From: Cephalotus follicularis
Taxonomy: Eukaryota; Streptophyta; Magnoliopsida; Oxalidales; Cephalotaceae
Reading direction: 5' to 3'
Assembly: GCA_001972305.1 (NCBI GenBank)
Contig: BDDD01001477.1
Span: forward strand, 1-64,000
DNA: 64,000 nt
The number at the start of each line of letters is the position of its first letter. The first letter of the stretch is position 1. The notes below the pieces were generated by a model. That model ran no database searches. It was not told where the DNA came from and saw only the letters and a program-made list of their open reading frames with translations. Below, one piece after another: positions 49,338-61,080 of this stretch. The position numbers and the translations under genes were made by a program.

Positions 49338-50276
49338 TGTTGATACAGAAATCCTTCTCTTAACAGTATCCTACGTGGAGGACTCTTATTTGTAGAGAGA
49401 AACGCTTGTCACTGAATGCCTGTGAGGAAGAATCTGATCTCGGACACCTGCACAAGGAAACAACAATGGTGGAAGTCCAGGAGGTTGTTCTCCCGGGGAC
49501 ACTCCGACGCTCAAGTTAGTCAAGTGCAGATGAATATAATGCTCTCTTGAATGTAAAAATTGCTGACATTTGTTCAGTATGTTGAACTTGTATTTATAGT
49601 GGTGTTTTGTAACTGTGGGAGCGTGAAAATCGGAGTTGATAAGTGTTCCCTAAGGAAATTCCGAGGATCTCGAGATTTCCCTTATCTCCATCTTAATTAT
49701 CTCTTCTTTCCTTTGTTATAGTCAATCGGGACTCTATCTCCCTGTTTGGATTAGTACAGATCCCGTGAAATCTGTTGAAGTTATTCCCCTTATCCCATCT
49801 TCCATATTTGTTGATAGTTATCCTTATCTACTATACTTAGAAGATAAAGACCCCTGGAACTTAGGTTTACTTTGTGTCCTCATTCCGTAAATGAGGAGGG
49901 CTCCTGACAATGATCTGCCGAGAAGAGGAGCCGTCATGAGGCCAATGTGATAGTCAGCCCTTGACTCCCAAGTCTTCTTCTTCCAAAGATATGTACTTGA
50001 AATAGATGTCTTGTTATGTGGCCGAGGGTGTCCTCGGCTAGGTTGCCTTAAATGGTGTCCTCGGACCTGGATCCGAGGAGTATAATTTTTGCTTTGGAAT
50101 CACTGAGTATGTCCTCAGCACTTATGCCGAAGAAAGGTCCTTCTTATATCACTGCTCTGTTGATCAACAGGCTTCCTCTACCTTCACCTCATCAATTATT
50201 ATCTCTTTGGACATCTGACCATGTTATTAAGAGGACACGTGTTGCTTCAAATTTGACTTAATTTTTCCCCATATCA
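49338..50276 (-). repeat. 5' LTR of the Tat element (939 bp)
   Basis: About 98% identical to the LTR at 40,899-41,834. The minus-strand TATA (ACTATAAATACAAG) is at about 49,587-49,600. The leader hairpin block is at 49,475-49,500 and the G-box at 50,236-50,241. Confidence 0.96.
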
Positions 50277-50439
50277 ATTTCAGTAATTTTAAATGTCCAC
50301 AGTAGTTTCAAATATATATTTATCAAACACATATTCACTGTAAAAACACTTTTATATTAAATTTATCAAACACTTACTTTTGACAAAAACATTTTTATTA
50401 AAAGCACTTTTCTGAAATATACATACTACTAAACAGACC

Positions 50440-53343
50440 ATTAGTAGATATTTTTGTTTTGTTTTTATTGAATTCACTTACATTTTTTATATCATACGTC
50501 AATTATTCATATAATATAAACTTGCATTATCCAAATTTTTGTGATAGAGATAATTTGAAAAACACCTTAGTCGTATCAGTGTAATATGAACAATGTCATT
50601 ACTAAAAATGATAATAAAAAAGAATTCGTTCATCAATTAATATTGATGATTTTCATTAAATGTTCTTTAATTTTTTAAAGATGGATCACATATTTTATTA
50701 CTTAACACTTTTCTCATCTTAAGTGTGACTTTTTTTAATATATTAAATAAAAATATGAAACTAAATTAATATAATTAAAATGTGAATAATCAAATTAGAA
50801 TTTGATTAGATGTAAATACGATGAAGTAAAAAAAATGATATTTTCCTTTTTATTGATTATCTTTTTATAAAAGAAACGTAAATTAATAAAAGAATATAAA
50901 ATTTTATCTTTATTATCTTTTTTGTTTCTATCTGATGCTTTATTTTGAGCAGATTGATTGCTATGAGATAAAAATAAATAAATCCTTCCAATTGTTATCA
51001 TTCCAATTATCTCTCATTCTCTGTAAACAAGAGGAAACATCATTTTTTTTTTCTCTTATTTTCAATCTTCCTCCATCTTTTGACTCTACCAAAGTAACCA
51101 AACACAGTAAAAGAGAATCCTTCACACACTGATGTTATCGACTAATGACAAACGTACATGTGAAAGCAATCACTCTCCGGTTCAAACTCACATTAATACC
51201 CTGCTCGTGATGGAATTGATCAATAGAGACAGGTCAGGGGAAATAAGTAGTTTCTTAAATCTTTACAAGTATTTTGAAAATTAAATAATGAGTCTTCTTC
51301 CCCGAATAGTGGGCTGAATTTCTCGTCGTTCTCTGGGGAGAAGTTCCTGATATCGGGAGTCGATTAATTGTTGTTATTGTCGTCGTCATCGGAGAAATGT
51401 CTAGCCAGGGAAGGTAAGTAATGAAGGGAGTGGGGATATGGTGGGGATTTTGAAGAAAGATTGGATAGGAGACGAAAATGCGAGGGTTTAGGGAGGAGAA
51501 ATTGAATTGGGAGATTTTAGTTGATTTAGGTTTTACGATTGGGAGATCAAATTGAATAGATCCGGCCCAGGTGGAATACCCAGGGCTTTAATGCGGGCCT
51601 CTATCTATTGACTTATGCCATTGTTTTCTAATTTTGTTTGATATTAAAAAAATCAATCAATTAAAAAAGTCTTCTTATTTTTATTAGTGATTTCGATTTG
51701 CATCTACATTTTTAAAGTGTTTAATGTGATGTTTATATATTTTTTTTTGTTCCAAATTTGCATCTTCGTTAATTAACAATTTAGTTAGTGTTAGTCAATG
51801 AGTCAAAACAACTTTGTTACGGCGATTATTGGAAACCAAATTATAAATTTCAACAAACTTTGATTTAATGTTAAAAAATTAAAGTGATTTATGTTTTGAC
51901 TCTTTGTTAATACTAATTAAATTATTTATTAACAAAGGTGTAAAATTAGAACAAAACAAAAATATATAAACATAAACTTAAACCCTTTTATAATATAAGG
52001 CTTTTATCTTACAAAATAATATCTAAAACGATATTCAAACTCAACTCTAATTTCAAGACTATTATTTCGCATTATTAATGGTCTTAAGTTTGTCTAAGAT
52101 AAGATTTTTCAATCTTCCAATTTTTATGATTCAAGATTTAAAACCTTTTTAAAAAAAAACAAGGCATTATGTCACCATTTTAACAAGTGAAGTTATGTTT
52201 TATTTTTATATATATTATTAAGAATAAAAGATATAAATCTAATCAACTCTGTACAGATATTCGATCCATGTATCTAATTTTTTTTAGTGGAAGGAGTTAA
52301 AAAGTGAAACCAACACATTACCATAATTATACAAACTGATAAAAATGATGAAATTCTTTGAGCAATTTGATATTATGGTTAAAAATAGCATATGATTGAA
52401 AGTGTACAAATTAGTCTTTGATTATGCTGGTAAGTGTCTAACCTATAGAGAAGTTATTTTTTTCTTTGAATTTTGTGACTTTAACTCTATTAGATATTTA
52501 ATTTCTAATATATCTATTTTTTCATATAACTTTCGTTCCTAATTGCTTTTAAAAATTATCTTTATAGTAGAAAAGATAATTATATTTTTTCTCCTAAAAG
52601 TTTTTTCTACTCCTTTATTTAACTTTTATGTTATTTGAAAAACAATAATTAATCATTTCAAGTTTTTATAAAATAAATTTTACTACTGTTTACATTTTAA
52701 AATTCAATTTTTTTGTTGCATAATTGTATTGAGATATAATAGTTAGAAGTTATAAAATTTATTGGGTGTTAATTTTTTATTTTTAATGTGGATAGTTTTT
52801 ATTTGATTTTTTTTGGGTGTTGAAATTTTAATGTTGATAATTTTTTATTTGATTTGATATGTGTGAAGGGTTTGATTGAAACTAGAAACAACAAAACAAA
52901 AAATATAATGCTAAAAAGATATATTTCATACCTAAATCAATCTTGTCAGAACCGGATCAGACTGGACGGATGGACCAGTAAAACAGAGAATCGATCGTGA
53001 GGCCGGACTAGTTACACCATAAAAATCGTTTTTTGTTAAAACCGATCGAAATCGAATTTTGAAAAAAAAAGAAAATAAATCATTTATTGTTTCGTATTTA
53101 TATCAACATAAATCATATTATTTTTCAATTATGTTATCAATATTGTTATAATCGAGTATAATAGTTTTATTTTATGATATATTATTCTCTTAATTTATTA
53201 ATATTATGATTTTTTTATAACATTACTCTAAAGATTTATTTATTTATTTAAATTTATGGTTTAATCCTGTTAACTTTTATAATTTGGTTTTCACTTTCGT
53301 TACTAACAGCATTGTCACCTTATCACTGCTCTTAAACACGTGA
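50440..53343. other. AT-rich intergenic region, no confirmed gene
   Basis: Mostly low-complexity DNA. 51,300-51,600 is less AT-rich and contains an orphan ATG-plus-donor context at 51,397 (listed separately). No other ORF or repeat boundary is recognised. Confidence 0.5.
51397..51413 (+). other. Orphan first-exon candidate (ATG followed by consensus donor)
   Basis: ATGTCTAGCCAGGGAAG is followed directly by GTAAGTAA, a near-perfect 5' splice site. A leader-like TCGTCGTCATC stretch precedes it. No matching second exon was found before 53.4 kb. It may be a gene relic, a promoter-plus-exon fragment, or chance. Confidence 0.2.
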
Positions 53344-53382
53344 AAACCCTAAACCCTAAAATTGGGACTATATATATAATGA
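53344..53382 (+). promoter_or_regulatory. Telo-box pair and TATA of the fibrillarin gene
   Basis: AAAACCCTAAACCCTAAA (53,343-53,360) contains two telo-box motifs. It is followed at 53,368-53,379 by ACTATATATATAATG, about 100 bp before the start codon. Telo boxes close to the start are typical of plant ribosome-biogenesis and snoRNA promoters, consistent with this gene's job. Confidence 0.65.
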
Positions 53383-53474
53383 TTAAACGCCCCCATCAAA
53401 CACTCACTTCCCAAGCGCGCTCTCTTCATCTCTGTTTGTGAAGCCTTTAACTCTCTACTTCCAAACTCGCAGCT

Positions 53475-56400
53475 ATGAGACCTCCAAGAGGTTAGTCTCT
53501 CTGTTTTCTGTTTGTTTCACAAGAAACTTACAGTAAAATAGTAGTTCAAGGTTTTAATTTTCAGTTCTTTTTCTAATACAAAACTGGATTTTCTTTTTTA
53601 CATTTTCTAATGGGTGGATCTATTATGTACAGGCCGTGGTGGTGGTGGATTTAGAGGGGGGAGAGGTGATGGGGGTGGTGGATTTAGGGGTGGAAGAGGT
53701 GATGGTGGTGGATTTAGAGGGGGAAGAGGGAGAGGCGGCGGGGATTTTAAGCCCCGCGGTGGTTCTCGTGGAGGACGTGGAAGGGGCCGTGGAAATGGTG
53801 GACGTGGAGGAATGAGGGGTGGGAGCAAAGTGATTGTTGAGCCTCATAGACACGAGGGGGTGTTCATTGCTAAGGGTAAAGAAGATGCTCTTGTTACTAA
53901 GAATTTGGTCCCTGGTGAGGCCGTCTACAACGAGAAGAGGATCTCTGTTCAGGTTGTTAGTTATGTTTTAGTTAAAATTGGTGTTTGTTGTCTCTTTTTT
54001 TTCATGTTTTCCATATTAGGTATTTGGTATTATTGATTGGAGTTTATGATCTTAATTTTACTTGGAGTTTGAACTCTTTTTTCTGTGTCATAATTAGATT
54101 TGCACTTTTCAGTTGTTTTTTTCTTCTTTTTGATGAAATAATTGTCACACGAGAATAGAAAAATGCTTTGGTATTTGTTTTTTTTGGGTCTGTTTCCTTT
54201 TTAAAGGGAGTTCGCTGTGTGTTATTTTGTGATGATGGCATATTTATCAGTATTTATTTTTTTCTGTCCAGAATGAAGATGGAACTAAAGTTGAATACAG
54301 GATTTGGAACCCCTTCCGTTCAAAGTTGGCAGCTGCTATTCTTGGTGGTGTTGATGATATATGGATTGTGAGTCTCTCGATCGTGTTTTGTCCTACCTCA
54401 AATTTTTTGAATTCCTTATCTAACTATGTGTAGTTCCAAATGTTGTATTCACTGTGTATATTGCTTTGTATGTGTGTCTTTCTGATTGATCAAGAAACCT
54501 GGAGCTCGCGTTCTGTACCTCGGGGCTGCTTCAGGAACTACTGTATCTCACGTGTCTGATCTTGTTGGCCCTGTATGCACTTGCTATTATGCATTACTAA
54601 TCTGTTCTTCTTGATTTGTGAGTGATATTTATTCATAAATTGATTTTTGTTTTTCTAGACTGGGGTTGTTTATGCTGTGGAATTTTCTCATAGAAGTGGT
54701 AGAGACTTGGTCAACATGGCCAAAAAGAGAACTAATGTTATACCCATCATTGAAGATGCTAGGCATCCTGCAAAATACCGTATGCTTGTAAGCATGGTAG
54801 ATGTGATATTTTCTGATGTTGCTCAGCCTGATCAGGTTTGCCCCTTGCGTTCTTCTTCTTCTTTGTCTTCTTGTATGCATAAAAAATTATGAATAGAGAA
54901 TGAGTTATACAGTGACTGGTCCTTTCACAGTTGCGAATTCATAAACCATCCATGATGTAACTATTCTGTGGTTTTTGGCTGTTCTTCTTTTGATTAGAAA
55001 TCATAAAGTATATAATGTCATATTTTTGCTTTTTGTTTTTTTTTAAAATTTAACCCTTCACTTGGAATACATATGAAGAACCTTCAACAGATTGATATAA
55101 ACTTCTTACTTTCAAATTTTTGAACTTGGTTTTATGTGGTTATGCACATTATTTTTGGATCTGTCAATGTGTTCATGATTTTAACTCTTCACTTGGAATT
55201 CACACAAAGAACCTTAGAGGCGTTGGTGTTGCTAGTGTTAATTTCTTTCCATTTTGCAACTTGGTTTTATGAAAATTATGCATATGATGAATTTTACTCG
55301 GATTCCCCTTCAAGACTTAATGGGTGATGAAACTCGAGTAGTTTCTGAAGCAATATTTATAATCGAATATCTATATTGGTTTGTATTTTTTAGATCAGTT
55401 TGTTTTAATTTAAATTTATTTTCCTTATTTCTTATTGTTGTATTTTCCTTATTTCTTATTGTTGTATTTTTTCGTATTTATTAGCGTACTTTAATGTCAA
55501 CTTGCATGTGAAGAATTACTCTGATCCCCTTCATGATAGTATGGTGATGTAACCCCGAGTTTCAGATGCTTCTATATTTTTCTTTTCTTGTTTCTGTTTG
55601 CACATCTCTTAATTTTTAACATATTTGTAAACTTTTGAGTCATTTTCTGTTGCACTTTCCCTTAGCCAGGGAAGCATTGCCCATGACTTAAGATGATTGT
55701 GATTTTGATTGGAAGGTTTGATCCCAGTGGAACATATGCTCTGATGCCCCGTCCTGTGTCCTTAGATTCAAAATGATGACTGATTAAGTTCACTTGTGAT
55801 CATCAATAGTTAAAATTCCGTTGGCCAATATAATAAGTTTTTGTTTGCGTGTTGTTTGCAATATTTTGTATTGGTATTTGGTGCTGTTGATAAACTTTCA
55901 AAATTTGTGATACTTTTTTGGGGATGATGCATTTTACTAGGTACGTGTTTCAGATAACTGGGTCTGGTATGGGACTTGGTTTGACTGTTATATGTCTATG
56001 GTTAATTAATTGGCAGGCTAAGGAATGGCTTGTAATCATTGCTTACAAGTGGACTGACTATTTATTTTATTTCCTGAATGTTTTACAAAATAATGTGGCC
56101 ATTCATATCATTCATGGGCCCATTATAATATACGAGTCCATTATCATGCAGTATGTGGTTTACCACATAATTTAGTAAACGATTTCGGTTAAATTCTTGG
56201 AATGTTTAGCATTATTGTTTAGTATGTACTCCACATATAGAATCCTATTAAAAGTTAAAAGGTGCACAGTGTAATGTGCCAAAAGGCTGAAAGTCAGTTC
56301 TTCTTTAAATAAAATTGCTTTGGCAATTCCCCCTTTTTTTCTAGTTAAGGTTGTGAAGAGAGTATGGTTCTTCTGCCAAAGGCACATAATTTTGGTCTTT

Positions 56401-57051
56401 GAGTAGGTACTTTTTTTCTTCTCCTCAAATGCTTATAGTAAATTTTCTTCTCCTCTTCAGCATCTTCCCAACTTAATTCTTATTTGGAACTAGACCTGAT
56501 CCTTCAATACTTGCAACTGAATCTGACCATGCACATTAAATGACTGCAGATTGTGTTTGATTAATGAATCTTTCTCTGTTTAATAGGACTGTTTGGTTTA
56601 TCAATATTTTCTGCAGGCAAGGATTTTGGCACTGAATGCGTCATATTTCCTCAAAGCTGGAGGTCATTTTGTTATTTCAATAAAGGTTAGTGTTCACAAT
56701 TCATGTACCTTTATTTATTCCATGTCTGTGTGGAATTACATATCTGTTATTCAACAATCAATTAAGTCCTTGTTTAACCTTTTTCATATTTGTATTTATG
56801 TTCATATGGCTAGCTTTTGGTTATGTTGGACTCTATGCTACAGCAGTTTGTTGATGTACTTTTGGATATTTTAGGCAAATTGCATAGATTCAACAGTTCC
56901 TGCTGAGGCAGTGTTCAGTTCTGAGGTGAAGAAGTTGCAACTGGAGCAGTTCAAGCCTTCTGAACAGGTGACTCTCGAACCCTTTGAACGAGATCATGCT
57001 TGTGTAGTTGGCGCCTACCGGGTTGCAAAGAAACAGAAAGCTGCCGCCTAG
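53475..57051 (+). CDS. FIB: Fibrillarin, box C/D snoRNP rRNA 2'-O-methyltransferase
   Basis: Fibrillarin is the SAM-dependent methyltransferase of box C/D snoRNPs in the nucleolus, acting on pre-rRNA and also on histone H2A Gln. Seven exons: 53475-53490, 53633-53952, 54272-54367, 54495-54572, 54659-54835, 56617-56685 and 56875-57051. All have GT-AG junctions and keep frame, giving 310 residues, the usual length. Residues 1 to about 75 are the Gly/Arg-rich GAR domain with repeated [11 protein letters not shown]. Then come [20 protein letters not shown] and the methyltransferase fold with the SAM motif [15 protein letters not shown] (about 150-164), [20 protein letters not shown] and [11 protein letters not shown]. 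The end is [16 protein letters not shown]. Exon 1 has only 16 bases. Intron 5 is long (1,781 bp) and carries snoRNA candidates. No lesion is seen. Confidence 0.96.
55279..55353 (+). ncRNA. Box C/D snoRNA candidate in fibrillarin intron 5
   Basis: Box C ATGATGA (55,284-55,290), box C' GTGATGA (55,324-55,330) and box D CTGA (55,345-55,348) are correctly ordered and spaced for a ~70-nt box C/D RNA. TGC just 5' of box C can pair with GCA just 3' of box D as a short terminal stem. A clear D' box is not visible. The segment TTACTCGGATTCCCCTTCA between C and C' is a possible guide. From memory, Arabidopsis fibrillarin genes host a U60-type C/D snoRNA in intron 5, which makes this position meaningful. 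Target and identity are not proven. Confidence 0.55.
55505..55570 (+). ncRNA. Second, degenerate snoRNA-like copy in fibrillarin intron 5
   Basis: Aligns with the candidate at 55,279-55,353: GTGAAGA in place of box C, then TTACTCTGATCCCCTTCA, GTGATGT in place of C', and CAGA in place of box D. Each box has one changed base while the central guide-like segment is nearly kept. It is best read as a decayed duplicate, though a weak functional copy cannot be excluded. Confidence 0.4.
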
Positions 57052-59996
57052 AAAGTAGGGTGCCCTTTGGTTTACAATGCTTCTTGGCGTTAGTAAGAGA
57101 CCTTGGGCTCTCTGCATTTTCCCTTTTTGCCTAAGTAGGCTAGAGCCTTTTATGTTGTTACATTTGCTTCCCCTTTGGTGGATATAATGAACTTACTTCT
57201 TTTTGATGATTTTGTATAATTATTCAATGTTAAGACCGTGTTGCAGAAGTTCTATCAACTTTAGCCATTATTAATGTTCAATATTCCTGTCTGAGATTTT
57301 CTCCTTTTAGGGTATGTTGCTTGCTTTGGATGATTTTAAGTGGTGTTCACCTAATTAATCGTGAATTCCTCGTGGTTCGCTTATGGAAATTCTTTGGAGG
57401 GTAAAGAAATAAATTGAGGTTCAAATTTATAGTTTCGAGTGAAGATATGTGGTGCCTGGAAATGTTTTTCACCAAATTTAATCCATAAAACTGTACTCAA
57501 TGAACATTTTTGCAATGGTTTTCCGGCATTTTAGATTTTAACCGCTACCAGCTGGATCTGTATCGGAATGCACCTCAAAATTTATCAAAAATTTTAAGGT
57601 ATAGTTGGAAAATAACGACTCATGTTTTAACGTCAGTAATCTATTAAAAACTATATTTAATGAATATTTTACCACATTTCAATCATGTAAACATCCTTGT
57701 CAGTTAATTTGTCATTAACCTTCAAATCCCTAAATACGATTTAAATTCAACACTGCAAAAAAAAATCCATTAAAATTTTAAAAATCTATAATAAAATCTA
57801 CTAAAACTCAATGCCTTCATAGTTTGCCGGATACTCATTAGCCGAATTTTTATCTCACTCTCGCTCTCTATCAGTTTTTATATTCCTCTCTCTCTAGGTA
57901 TTTTTTTTTTCAGTTATAATTTTAGTCACATGAAAATTCCTATGGGTTCTGACAAATGAATCAGTGTACCTACTGATTGGTACTAACTTTTCTCAGATTC
58001 AAAATTCTTCCATTTCAAACGACTCTTTTTTTTATATAATTAAATACTTTATTTCTTTTGTCTTTATATTTTTTCTTTTTTATTAAATTCATTTTTTAAT
58101 CTGATGATTTGAGTACTGTACTTGAAATTTCAAATGATGTAGTCGAATTTAGATTGTTACTTGTGGGTTTTTGTTTTGGAGCTTCAATGTGGGTTATATA
58201 ATATTTTTGGATAAATTCATTTTGTTTTTTCCATCTATATTTTTTGGTTATATTGCAGAATCGATATAGTCAAATGTTCTATGATTATCTTTAGATAAAT
58301 TCAGTTTGTTTTTTCCTATTATAATTCGGAGTTATTTTTGGCATTTGTCTTAATTCATGTATTGTTTGGCTGAAAATGAAGAATTCAAGTGTATTGGACT
58401 TCGGAATGAGTTAATAAGTTGTGTTTAGTTTAGTTTTTAGAAATATAGTGATTATGACCATTGAAAATAAAAGGAAAATGAAACTGTTCTTGTATTTATA
58501 TTAGATTTATGTGGTTATGCGAGCCTATTGTATGGTAGCTATGTCCTTGTGTTGATTGATATTCTATTTACTGGATTATGTGAAATATAAATATTGATAT
58601 GTTGGAGATTGAGAAATTGGGTCTTGATATAAACTCATGATATTTATATCATTTGAATATAACTAATTAACATGGAAAAACTAATTTGATGCGAAACTAA
58701 TTATATATAAGCAATACCCAATTTATTTGGATTATTTTTACGCATCTACATGTTTATTTATTACACAGTCAGTGCTTTTTTGTTTCTATATCTGCTTTCA
58801 AGTGCCTATAAAATCCATCAATATCTCAATATTGTTTACTACTCATTTCAATATTAATTTTCTTGCTCTGTTTAATTTCTTTGGTTTGTTCAATTTCCTT
58901 GGTTCGTTTAATTTCTCAACATATCCATTTTGTTGATACTTAATTTTTCTTTGGTTTAATCTTTGGAAACTGAAATTGTTTAAATTTTGAAAATCTTGGA
59001 GAAGGAATGAAGAGCATCAACAAAAAAAAAACCAGTTACGGAGAGATGAACAAGCACTAACGTTTTTAAGTTCCTCCAAAAAAATATAGTTTCGACTACT
59101 GACTTGATAGATATACCAGTATTCAGTTATAAAGAGGGTAAAATGGTCATTAAATATAGTTTTAAGTGGATTACTGACGTGGCTAACAGAGTCTTGCACG
59201 GTCAACTAACGTTAGGTGTGAACATGTCTGATTTATAAAATATCAGTGATTTTTATGTCCTTATTAAAATATGAGTGGTTAAAGTGTCATCTTATATATT
59301 AATAGTTGTTAACGGTGTGTAATTTTTTGTGTCAAAGTATCCTTATTAAAACATGATTGGTTAAAGTATCCTCTTAAGTAAAATCTAGACGTATTTTCAT
59401 ACTTTACCCAAAATTTTAACTCAGTTATGCTTTTAATGTATGTATAACATAACTAATTAACCAAATGATATGAAATGTCAATGCTTCTATTTAATCTGAT
59501 ACCAAAATGTGCACTGTTAAAAAAAAAAATCTATAAGTATCTATTTAAGTATTTAAAAGATAGTGTGGTCAAAGGTCTTTTGGCCAAAAAGACGTCCTCA
59601 CGAAACAGTCTTTCTTAATTGAAAGGTTCATAACAGCTTATTTTCAAAGTTAAAAAGACAATCAAAAGGGGAAAAAAATATTCAATTGATAATAACTTGT
59701 TGTAAATCGAATTAGTTCGTAATTTTTGCTATAAACAAGGAATCAATCTGGATTTTAATTGTTAGAGATATCAACTTTTATTACTAGAGTTATCATTTCT
59801 GGTGCTTAATTTTGTTAGGTATTTGCGTAATTGTTAAATCTATTTTTACTTCTGTAATTATCTCTATAATTGCAGAGATTTGGATTCAGTATAATATCCA
59901 AACATCTCTTCCAATTAATGTAATGAACTGAATATGATTCAAGTTTAATTTATGATGCCAATGATCACTTATCCCTTAACTGATTATTAATATATA
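57052..59996. other. Intergenic region between fibrillarin and the next gene
   Basis: Starts with the fibrillarin 3'UTR (T-rich, to about 57,250). The remainder is AT-rich with no convincing ORF. 59,250-59,400 contains two diverged copies of TCCTTATTAAAA-ATGA-TGGTTAAAGT, a small dispersed repeat. Confidence 0.5.
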
Positions 59997-60011
59997 TTGG
60001 CAGTTTTACAG

Positions 60012-60022
60012 TTCCCGCCAAA
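60012..60022 (+). promoter_or_regulatory. E2F-like site upstream of the unidentified gene
   Basis: TTCCCGCCAAA is the reverse complement of TTTGGCGGGAA, fitting the E2F consensus TTTSSCGS. It lies about 150 bp before the ATGTATACTCCCCAAG/GTAACA context at 60,163 that could be a first exon. E2F sites mark S-phase and DNA-repair genes. The motif is seen; the link to this gene is inferred. Confidence 0.45.
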
Positions 60023-61080
60023 AAATAGCAAAATTCTGACGGAATTTGACAGCAACTGCTCTTCACTCTTCTCCTCTATATTACTGCTATCATACTCCAA
60101 TCCGCACTTGGTAGTAATTCCTACAACTTTTTGCTTCTTTAAGGATTCTTTGTCTCCACAAAATGTATACTCCCCAAGGTAACAATCTGCATCCTAACTT
60201 CTATTTGTGCTAATACCATTTCTCAATCCCCATTTCTTCTTCTCTTCTGTTTCCCTTTTTCAAGTTGTGTTACTTTTTTTTTATAATTGGGTTACACTTC
60301 TCTAAATCTCCAATTGTAGGTATAGACGGATGGATGCCCGGACGCTCCCATAGAGAATCTAACTCAAAACCTAATGTCCTGCCAAGATCTCCATCACTTA
60401 AGCTAAGTGACACTTACAAGTTGTGTTGATTAATATATTTTATTTATTTATTTATTTATCTTAATTGGAATGCTTTCGTTTTGATTCTATGGATGGTTTA
60501 CTTGATGAGGTTATCTTCTCCAAGGACTTTACCAGGTAGACTAGCTAACACCTACATTTTACTTGCAATAACGAAATGATATTATTATTGTTAGGCCTAA
60601 AAGACAAACAAATACTTATATCTCTCCTTATGTTTTTAGGATAATCTGGTATAGCAGTTCTATTTATTGCTGAAAGATGGATGCTATTTGTTAACGAATG
60701 TAGAGCACTTAACTCGGGCACCAAGATTTGATTAGGTAAATAAATAACATATTCTAAACCAAAGGTATCGCCTTATTTCTACTCTATACCATGGAGTTCA
60801 ATTTATATATTTATTTAGTTGTGATATGCACCTGAAAGAGTGGCAATATACTCATAGAATGGTGAAAGTTTATGGGAAACATGGCATAATCTGGCTTCTT
60901 GTTGTACAAATTATTTTTATACCATATACAGCATTAAAAATATCTAGCAGATAAGTATGTATGACGCATGATAGACGTCACGTCTTCGCTGGAAAGTGGA
61001 AATGTAACCGTCTTTAGTCTACACATGTACATTGTTGGTTCACAGATTAGGCATTTGGCAGGGTTTTATAAGGGTGCTAG

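Larger units (their letters stand above)
40899..50276 (-). mobile_element. Complete Ty3/Gypsy Tat-lineage LTR retrotransposon (non-functional)
   Basis: 9,378 bp flanked by perfect ATTTC repeats (40,894-40,898 and 50,277-50,281). Two direct LTRs of 936 and 939 bp bound a 7.5-kb interior with a PBS next to the right LTR and a polypurine tract next to the left, so it reads on the minus strand. Domain order gag - protease - RT - RNase H - second (archaeal-type) RNase H - integrase identifies the Tat lineage. The LTRs differ by 17 substitutions (15 transitions) and one 3-bp indel, about 1.8%, so the insertion is recent, in the order of one million years under usual plant rates. The polyprotein is broken by five stops and two frameshifts. 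Confidence 0.95.
39675..50439. mobile_element. Candidate hAT-like DNA element, interrupted by the 9.4-kb retrotransposon
   Basis: Left sequence CCGTTTGGTAGTGTG (39,678-39,692) matches 12 of 15 positions of the reverse complement of 50,422-50,436 (CTGTTTAGTAGTATG). Such GTTTGGTA-type ends are common in plant hAT-like non-autonomous elements. Removing the retrotransposon and one ATTTC leaves an element of about 1.4 kb (39,675-40,898 joined to 50,282-50,439) that includes the 105-bp repeats. No 8-bp target duplication is evident and there is no transposase ORF. The pairing is an inference from the two ends. Confidence 0.4.

Noticed and set aside
53607-53853. Pro-rich and Ser/Thr-rich minus-strand ORFs
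   Set aside because: Antisense of the GGT/CGT-rich GAR-domain exon of fibrillarin.
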